Below are positions 56,058 through 64,000 of a DNA stretch of 64,000 bases, one piece after another. The DNA lies in assembly GCA_025677835.1 (NCBI GenBank), contig JAIXMR010000039.1:62001-126000 (forward strand), given 5' to 3'. A program made the position numbers and the translations under genes. The notes below the pieces were generated by a model. It worked only from the letters and a program-made list of their open reading frames with translations. It had not been told where the DNA came from and searched no databases. This DNA is from Sporodiniella umbellata. Lineage: Eukaryota > Mucoromycota > Mucoromycetes > Mucorales > Rhizopodaceae. Every line of letters begins with the position of its first letter. The stretch's first letter is position 1.

Positions 56058-58470
56058 ATTGTCTCCAGTTGACTCATATTACCAATATAAAGATATGCAC
56101 TATTTTTAAAGATATTTTAAATAGCCTTGCTATAGCTCACTTTTAAGTATCAAATAGACTTATAACTAGGCGTCTTCCAGTCTATCCTTACATATCTTAT
56201 GCAGCTAATAAAAAAGTGAGAGCTTATTTCATGCGATTGATACCTTTTAAAATTGTAGACGCAGTACTTTTTGTGTGTGAAATTACCAAAGAAAAAGCAA
56301 CGATCGCGGCTAATTAAATTTGCATGTATGCCCAGTGCATAGATACCCTAACCACATATTTATTGCTACTTGGATTCACAATACCGCCTGAGAACCTTTT
56401 TTAGTGGTTGGTCTCTCTCAAAATCCTCCCAAAATGGTTAATTATTCAAATAGAGCAATCTTGAAAAAGTTTTGTTAAAGCTCCTGGTAGAATCGGAGCA
56501 GACACCGTCTAAAACCAATGATTTATCATTTGCTACTACATTTTAATGTCACCAATTGTACTGCCTTGAATACAATAGAATGGTCGTCTATAATCTTTCA
56601 AGTCATTATCAACTCTTTATACATATATACGTGTATACAAGCCTCCCTTTCTTTGTTTGACGGCCACAAAATAGGGTACTTTTTCAGTTAAAAAACATGC
56701 GTGTTGAAGTAACAAAAACAAAAAAAAAGGCAATTATTAAAACTGTCTAAAGTATCGATATAGAAAACATTAGATCGTCAACATATTGTTTTATTGTTAT
56801 AAAGTACACAATACAGCCACTGGCTTTGCAATTCTTTTTTTTTTTTTGGGTAAAACAATTATTGAGGATTTTAACAATAATGTGAAAAATAAACACTTTC
56901 TAATTGGTTCGTAAAATTATACAATGCAAATCCAGCAAGAAACAGAGTTTTTTTCTTAATAGAAAAAAACTTTCAATTATGAATTGGTGAGTTGAACCAA
57001 AAAGAATGCTAATAATATCTAATTGGCGACACAAAGATAGCCAAACTTTTTTCATACTATTTTAGGTTTATCTGTTACTGTAACGCACGGGCATGGGTTC
57101 ATTAAGCTATTGGACAGAAACAGTCATGCTTATGTTCTTTTGAGACGATGAATATAAACACTGCTATAATTCAAATAGCGTATATGTATTACTACTCAAC
57201 TCAACTCCTGCAGTTACAATTGTGTTACCTCTCGTTATTCCAAAAAAGCGTCTTTATAGTATTTCTCGCCACTCACTTTCGACCCAAATCTATTGCCGAT
57301 AACAAACTTTTTTTTTATGTTTCCGCATGAGTGAAATTATTTTAGTGCAACCCAAATTTTATTCTTGATTATTGGACGAGATTCTCTTCAGCCAGGTACC
57401 CCCAAGTGTATTTTGCAAATACAATATCATCGCACATGGATAATTATAGGCTCCAATTTAGGACGGTTCTTCGTTATAGCATAGTAGCCAAAGCTTATCA
57501 AGTAGAATGGCATCATATAGCCTTGAAGCATCTCTTTTTGCTGTTCTTAAATAGAGTTGTATTCTCATCAAAATTATATACAAGTAAACTATATTCAGGT
57601 ACAACATTCATTTCCAAAATAGCTATATAGAGGTGTATGTATATACATACGTTTTACGCTATTCTTATAAAGCTAGACTTGCAAAACCTCCCCTTACCAT
57701 TAAACCAGCCCGTTTTGAATTTGCATAGTTGTATCTCGAAGCACATTTCAAAAAGATAAATTTAATACTTACAATAATAATAATAACAACAACAACAACA
57801 AAGCAAGCACATATGATATTTTGGTCAGAGAGGAGACATTACAACTGCTCTAAAGAAAATGAAGCATTTTTGTCTGTTTTCTTTACGGCTTTTTCATTCA
57901 AGGTGGTTTCATCTGTTTATCTGGTTTAATCTCACTTTATTTGTACAACATAAAACTATTTATTACTTTTACTTTTTAGCCCACACTGAAAAAAAAAAAG
58001 CAAATCCACAGACTGCCATAGAGAGAACTTGGTTTATTTCACCCAGTCAGTCATATGGCCAGGTTATCATACGAAGTCTATCACTCTGTGACGTGGCCCT
58101 TAGCGTGCGACTTCCTTTTGTAAAACTTGCGGAAAAGTGTATCCTATAACAACAATAATGATCCTGCTATAGACCGTTCATTATGAATAAAGTGTTTTGT
58201 GTTTATTGGATTCATAAGATAAAAAAGAAAGGAAAAAAAAAACACCACATTCTTTTTTTGTTATTATTATTTATTTCTTTCTCTTACTTTTCCCCCAAAA
58301 AAATACCAATCAGCTTTTTTTCCCTTTTTTTTTCCTTTCCCTAATATACTTAAAAAAAAAAAAGACAAAAAGAAAAGAAAAAGGGTAAGGATATCTTTTC
58401 GAAATGTCTAGCATCTTGGGTTTTTATTTACAAGAAAGCGTTGTTTAGTTTTTTTTTGGTATACACATAG
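54384..58470. other. 4.1-kb AT-rich intergenic region
   Basis: No gene supported. Small frames at 55409-55768 (-), 55542-55787 (+) and 57859-58149 (+) are low-complexity or lack motifs. Long A/T runs are frequent, for example A30 near 56024. The last 300 bases are pyrimidine-rich and probably contain the LAMMER kinase promoter. Confidence 0.4.
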
Positions 58471-60430
58471 ATGAGCAAACAACAACAAAACGATCAGTGG
58501 AAAGCTGAATTCTACAAGAATGGCAAACCTCAAGAGATCATTGTGATCGAGGATACTCCTCCACCGTCAAATGCCATCCAACCTTCCGTCACTAACTACC
58601 GCGTGGAAGCCTTATCACCGGGCCCCCCAGCAGCCTTCACGCGCTCAAAACGTGCAAGGCCAACCGTCCAAGAACCCTCTACACCTAATGAAGCCAAAAA
58701 AAGAAGGACGCAAATTGTCGTTACAGCTAAAGCGGCTCAGGGTAAATACACACAGAAAAAGAAAAAGAAAAAACATACATGTTGCATAAATATTGAAGTC
58801 CTTTTATTTGTTTATTTGCTTTTTGTATATGACTATCAGCTAACCTACTAAGACCCATATTACATAAACCCATTGCTACTAAAGTACCCGCTATTACACA
58901 GGTAAATCATAAATAGATAGAAACATTCCAAAAAAAAAAAAAAAAATACACAGAAAATAACTCAATTTGAATAGGCCTGTGATGATAAAGATGGCTATTA
59001 TATAATCAAACCCAACGAATCGCTAACAGCACGCTGTAAGAATATTTACGGAAAAAAAAAAAAGACACGATCGCTTATTTGTTTTCAAAACAGACAAGAT
59101 GATGAAGCTATTGGGGCAGGGTACGTTTGGGAAAGTAGTAGAATGTTACGATAGAGTAAAGAGAACATTTTGTGCTATCAAAATTATCAGAGCCATACCG
59201 AAATACAGAGATGCTAGCAAAATTGAGATCAGAGTACTTAATAGTCTAAAAGAACACGATCCCATAAACTTGAAGTAAGTTGGTTTTAAGTGATAGATAT
59301 ACATAAACAGAAGGCTCACTTTTTACCAAGTAAATGTATTCATCTTATGGAATGGTTTGATTACCATAATCACATATGTATGGTGTTTGAACTCCTGGGC
59401 CAGTCTGTTTTTGATTTTTTAAAGTTGAATGACTTTAGATCATTTCCCCTTCATCACATACAACAATTTGCAAAACAAATATTAACCAGCGTTTCATGTA
59501 AGTTACAGGATGTTGGATGCTTCTATACAAAGACTTTTGACCCAACTGTTGACCTTCTAATAGTTGTGCACGAAATGAAACTTATACATACGGATCTGAA
59601 GCCCGAGAATATACTGCTTGTCAATAACGACTATACTCAAGGCAGTAACGTAAGTTAAAGTGGTGGGTTTTGAAATTCGGTCTGATGTGTCTATAGATTG
59701 TCGGTCAGGACCCTCAATCAAAGATCTTGCTCAATACAGAGATACGGCTGATTGATTTTGGATCAGCTACTTTTGAACGAGACTATCATTCTGCAGTGGT
59801 CTCTACGAGACATTATAGAGCTCCGGAAATTATCTTAGGCTTGGGCTGGTCCTATCCTTGTGACATTTGGTCTGTTGGCTGTATCTTAATAGAATTTCTT
59901 ACTGGTGATGCTCTGTTTCAAACCCATGACGATCTCGAACATATGGCTATGATGGAAGTAGTGCTAAATAGAATACCTCCCGATCTCATTAGACTAGCGA
60001 GGTAATTGGATATACAAGAGAAACGCCCTCTTTTTTTTTTTTTTTTTGGTATTAACGGATTTATCTAGCTCTGATGCAAAAAAATTGTTTGATAATGGTC
60101 AATTAAAATACCCTGATACTAATACCACAAAACAAAGTAAAAAATATGTTCGTGCTTTAAGACCACTTAAAGTAAGTAGTTAATAGAAAGGTTGTTACAA
60201 TTATCATGCTAACCCCTCTCCCCTCCTCCTCCTCCCCCCCTTTTTTTTTTTTGACAAAAAAGGATATCGTGTGCCCACCCTCAAAGACAACAAACGCTAG
60301 GCTTCACTTTTTGGACCTTCTGTCCAGTATGTTGGCTTATAATCCTAGCCAAAGAGTTTCTGCCAGAGAAGCTTTGCGCCATCCTTTTTTTATGACCCAT
60401 TTTGATGAGTGGGGTCAAGAACTACCTTAA
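58471..60430 (+). CDS. LAMMER-type (CLK/Kns1/Lkh1) protein kinase
   Basis: Nine exons (58471-58741, 58840-58901, 58975-59035, 59094-59274, 59331-59497, 59564-59649, 59697-60001, 60069-60171, 60263-60430) join in frame to 467 residues. It is a dual-specificity kinase of SR splicing factors in the nucleus. Kinase marks: [10 protein letters not shown] (138-147), catalytic Lys161 in [11 protein letters not shown] (256-263), DFGSA (296-300, with S-A in place of the usual L-A), APE at 318-320, and the family signature [11 protein letters not shown] (357-367). The family's usual EHLAMMERILG is thus changed at L to M and RILG to VVLN. The N-terminal region (1-130) is short, with basic patches (KKRRTQ) suited to nuclear import. 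Confidence 0.93.
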
Positions 60431-60998
60431 TTTCTCCTGTCCTATTACAATATTACTATTTTTGTGTACATATCTTTATCAAAAAACGAATAAAAAACAA
60501 CATCGAGTAACAGTTATCAACCAACTATGGGATTTTGGAGGGAAGAATGCGCTTACACCTCAGATAAATCACTCTTATCAGCGCTACCGTGATATATGAA
60601 GCAATATGTATATACACTCAACGCCTTTGTTACCAAACAAACAACTCAATTAATGCCAGATTGACAAATTTATACTTGCGGGTTCAGTTCATTAATAAAG
60701 TTGAATAGCAGATAGAACAAGTACCAGTTACGTTTTATATTCTGTTTGTGGAATAGAAAAGTTCACTATATGTGGCTTTCTTTGTTCTTATTATTTGTTC
60801 AAATAATGCGATATAAAAAAGGGAAAGAGTGTAATAAAGGATATTCGATGTCTCTGGTATTTGCTATGTTATAGGTTGGAATCCAAGCGTTTTTTTCCTG
60901 TTTTGCTCTTTCAATTTACTGACTATGATATTAGTAAACAACAAAAAGCTGAAAGTATTTTCCCTCTCTCTTTTTTTTTTTTTCTTGTTCATTATTTT
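60431..60998. other. Intergenic between convergent genes
   Basis: 568 AT-rich bases between the stop codons of the kinase and the disordered protein. No gene seen. Confidence 0.5.
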
Positions 60999-62967
60999 TT
61001 ACCGTTCAAACCTTTCTCGCAAAGTTAGCTTAAATAGTGGGCTTTTTTCTGTTTCTTTTTTCAGAAAGCTGCCTTCAGAAGCCTGGATTTCTTCAGGCGT
61101 CAGTTCCAGTTCATATTCGCTCTTACTATTCTGATCCATTTTTTCATGAAGTATTGTATTTTGTATTGTGTTAGATGCTATATTAGATGCAATGTTTGAT
61201 ATTGTGTTGTGTGTTATGACAGGCGATTCAACTCCGATACCAAGAGATTGTGTTTCTTCTTCAGAGTCCGTTCCTGACAAATGACTTAAACCAGGGCTTA
61301 TACTTCCTTTGAGTACTCTAGGAGGGCGATTTAGAATTTTTGACCCAGGTTTTTTCTTGTGGTCTTTTCTAGTATTAATCTTGGTCATTTTACAAATGGG
61401 ATTAATTTCCCACGTACCATTGGATCGTATTCCCTTTTCGTTAGCAACAGACATCCTTCTATGAAAGTCAGCGGCGTCATTAGGCTTGGCATCTAGCGCC
61501 TCTTGATGAATGGCAGAGAATACTGGTTTTGCTGACGGCTCTTGTGTCTGATGTACAGGGAAGCTAGATAGCTCATCTTCACTATCCGTTTCTGTTCCGC
61601 TGTTGTAAGAGCTCAGTAAAGCATCGTTTGGAGGAGATAGAGCATCCATTACGGAAGGACTGTTTACTGGAGAAGAGAGGTCAATTGGATAATTAGCGCT
61701 ATTTGGTAAAGGAGTATGAGTAGAAGAGAAAGCGCTTGTAGAGTCCTTATAAGACTCCTGAGTAGATGCGAGAGCAAAAAAATCACCATATGTCAAAGAT
61801 TCTTTAGAGTTGAGAGTTTGTCGGCCCTGTTTTTTCGACGATGATGACTCCGCAACTTGTTCAAGTGCATGAGAAGTTTTCTCGTCTAACATTGGTACTG
61901 AAGAGTTGTGAGCGTCCACAAGAGACGACGAAGGTTGCTCTGAAGGCCTTTTTTCACCTGTGTCCTTCTCCTTTCCTTTTGTATCCAAGCTTTCAATAGG
62001 AGATAACTTAGGTTTATAAGAATTGTGTTTATGCCCTTGGTTTTCTGATTCTTTTGTTTGATCAGATTCCCTGTCTTTGCTTGAACTGAACATAGCCTCT
62101 TCATCTGCACTACTTAAACAGGAAATGGGCGAATCGTCATCGTCTTCTTCTAAATCCCTTTCTTCTTCCACCACCACCTCCTCTTTTTCTCTTCTTGCTT
62201 TTTTTGCAGCTTGTAAACTTGGCTTGGGGCTTCGGCTTGGTCGATAGGGTCTTTTGCCAAAACGTCTACCTGTATTACTACGAGAAGGGACCTGAACTAT
62301 GTGAACCTTGGGAGAATGCTTTGATGAGGACGGTCGAAGGGTCGTGTAGTTTTGCATACGGAGTGTTGGTGTAGTGGATGTCTTGTGAGGAGCAGACACA
62401 CTCTTTGAGGGCATTTTTACTGAAGTTTCGGATGGAGGAGGTACCTGGTGATGCATTTCAGGAGGGTAATGAGGAGCAGGATAGGGATATGAGGGGCTAT
62501 ATAACATAAGGGGGCTGATACCGTTGTACATCTGCCGACGACTGGGATCAGCTGCAAACACTTGAGGCCAATAGGGAGACGGTATATATTCTCTTGGTGT
62601 ATGAGGGAACTGTTCAGCCAAGACAGGCCCTCTAGAATTTGTTCCTGCAATTCCATCATGATTAACTGTTGGTGTTGTCAAAGTGTTGGAAATGCTGACA
62701 ATGTCTTTTTTAATAGAATTGACCTCCGTATCAAATTTGTCTTGATTTTCTTTTATTGAAACTATTTGTTGCTGTACATCGATGAGTCTTGAGACAATGT
62801 CCAGCAGAATGGGTGAACCACTGTGTATAGTGCTCTATATAAATCAATTAAGATTCTTTTTAAAAACAGCCACACAATACATCTTAAATGCTGAAATTTA
62901 CATCGTCACTAGAATCATAGAGTTGCTCTACCCTTGATCGCAAATCAGCTTTTTGTTGTTTCATCAT
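60999..62967 (-). CDS. Long disordered Ser-rich protein with N-terminal coiled coil, unknown function
   Basis: Two exons (62967-62902 and 62834-60999; 67-nt intron) give 633 residues. The first 80 residues contain heptad-like helical segments (KQQKADLRSRVEQLYD, then IVSRLIDVQQQIVSIKENQD). The rest is Ser/Pro/Lys/Glu-rich with a basic block (GRRFGKRPYRPSRSPK, then AAKKARREKEE) that suggests nuclear import. An acidic run follows it. The C-terminus is charged and helical (ELTPEEIQASEGS, ending LTLRERFER). No domain was recognised. It might be a nuclear scaffold or regulator. It is preceded by a strong E-box/CRE pair. Confidence 0.6.
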
Positions 62968-64000
62968 TTTAAGGAGATAAAACCTTCTGAAATGAATCGA
63001 TAGCTTTCCGCGTTTTTTTTAAAAAAGGGGATTATGAAGCGCAGCGTAAAATTCACGTGTGACGTCAATGCTTTGTTTTCTGCATTCCTTTTTAACTCTA
63101 CAGCTTTTCTTATGTTCATTGTCTTCCTTTGTATTTTGATTGTTTGACTCGCTTTTATTTTTTTGGTCTGTAAACAGGTCTCAAACAATCGGCGCTCGGA
63201 TTCGTCTGTTTTTTTTTAATGTGAAAAAGGAGTTGAGGAAGATAGCTTGAGATTTAATTGACTTTAAAATATATCTGTAGCTAACTTTCTTTCGTTGTCG
63301 TTTCTTATAAAAGACTCTTTTGAAGTTGTAAATATAGGAAAAATATAGACAAAATCGTAAACTAATAAAATAAAACGTTTTTTGTTGATTTATTTAACCC
63401 AAAACAACTTTGGGACTTTAAAACCAAGCAAACCATTTGTACTTCTTTGACCTCAAACATATCAATTTTTAATAGTTTTACAAGCCTTCTTTAAACACAC
63501 GGTAACTGAAAAATGTGCAAAACGACACTTTATATGAGGAATGTCTCAAAAAGCTACAAAATAGATAATTAGGTCAAAGAAATACAATACAATTTCTCAT
63601 TATTAATTTAAAAGAGAGTCGGTATATTTGAATTGTAAAAAAACTGTTTAATTTTTTTTCATGAATTTAAAAGCAAAAAAAAAAAGCAAATTTTTGATTC
63701 AAGCAAATTATGCTAGGAACTAATACTATAGTCTATTATATAGAAAATTCAAATAAAGAGTTATTGATTAGATTAATACTGGTCTAATTTTTCATAAAGA
63801 AAAAACTAGAATGCGCTTCTGTTTTTTACAACAAAAGACTTTTATAACAGCTTTTTTAGTCCGAAAGAATAATGACGATTAAAATACGCTTAATGTGTTT
63901 TTGAAAATAATTTTCGCAAATTTTGGATACTTTATCATTAAAATGCATGAGTTCCAATAGTAAAAGCTATAAACGCTAAATAAAACGACATAAATGTAGT
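62968..64000. other. Upstream region at the right edge, no gene seen
   Basis: AT-rich. No coding pattern was seen to the end of the window. It contains the E-box/CRE pair at 63054-63067. Confidence 0.4.
63054..63067. promoter_or_regulatory. Abutting CACGTG E-box and TGACGTCA CRE
   Basis: Two perfect palindromes touch with no gap, CACGTG then TGACGTCA. They lie 87-100 bases upstream of the ATG of the disordered protein gene (reverse strand), at a typical promoter distance. A bHLH and a bZIP factor could bind side by side. The sites are seen; the use is inferred. Confidence 0.55.

Overview
The window looks like nuclear DNA of a Mucoromycota (probably Mucorales) fungus. It is AT-rich, with long poly-A/poly-T runs. 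Its genes are split by many short GT-AG introns, mostly about 50-80 nt. The gene set is fungal: complex I 75/78 kDa subunit, Vps1 dynamin, TRAPP Trs31, eS25, a Ytp1-like membrane protein, a LAMMER kinase and a cytochrome-b5 desaturase. The genus is not decided by the sequence. Exon joins given below were worked out by hand from reading frame, GT-AG sites and family motifs; no transcript evidence was available.

Layout. 1-10.05 kb is gene-poor and repeat-built. Two inverted arms of about 2.65 kb (691-3338 and 7393-10052) face each other across a 4 kb centre that holds a 1.6-kb GTGAGAGAAAAA-type minisatellite. The module 'minisatellite plus 130-bp unique tail' occurs on both sides of the left arm (478-690 and 3339-5105). 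10.7-35.5 kb is a normal gene-dense stretch: sphingolipid-type desaturase (-), mitochondrial carrier (+), bZIP factor (-), UBAP1-like ESCRT-I protein (-), secreted metallophosphatase (+), eS25 (-), diacylglycerol-kinase-type lipid kinase (-), mitochondrial SAP protein (+), membrane-anchored esterase (-), an unrecognised spliced gene (-), Trs31 (-), SNIP1/Pml1-like FHA protein (+) and Vps1 (-).

35.7-42.5 kb is a mobile island. Two matching Tc1/mariner-type transposase copies lie in inverted orientation around about 4.5 kb. That stretch carries a spliced, apparently intact gene for a nuclear protein with a PD-(D/E)xK nuclease-like motif, an 87-bp tandem repeat, a 52-bp dyad repeat and a decayed zinc-ribbon fragment. 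This is the best candidate here for something undescribed.

42.5-64 kb has long empty AT-rich spacers between a Ytp1-like membrane protein (-), the complex I subunit (+), a C2H2 regulator (+), a LAMMER kinase (+) and a long disordered protein (-).

Shared themes are membrane lipid and trafficking functions (desaturase, lipid kinase, Vps1, Trs31, ESCRT-I) and RNA processing (SNIP1/Pml1, LAMMER kinase). The genes are not arranged as a functional cluster. Several neighbours are convergent and very close, one pair even overlapping by 4 nt at the stop codons. Two divergent or upstream regions carry perfect CRE (TGACGTCA) sites.
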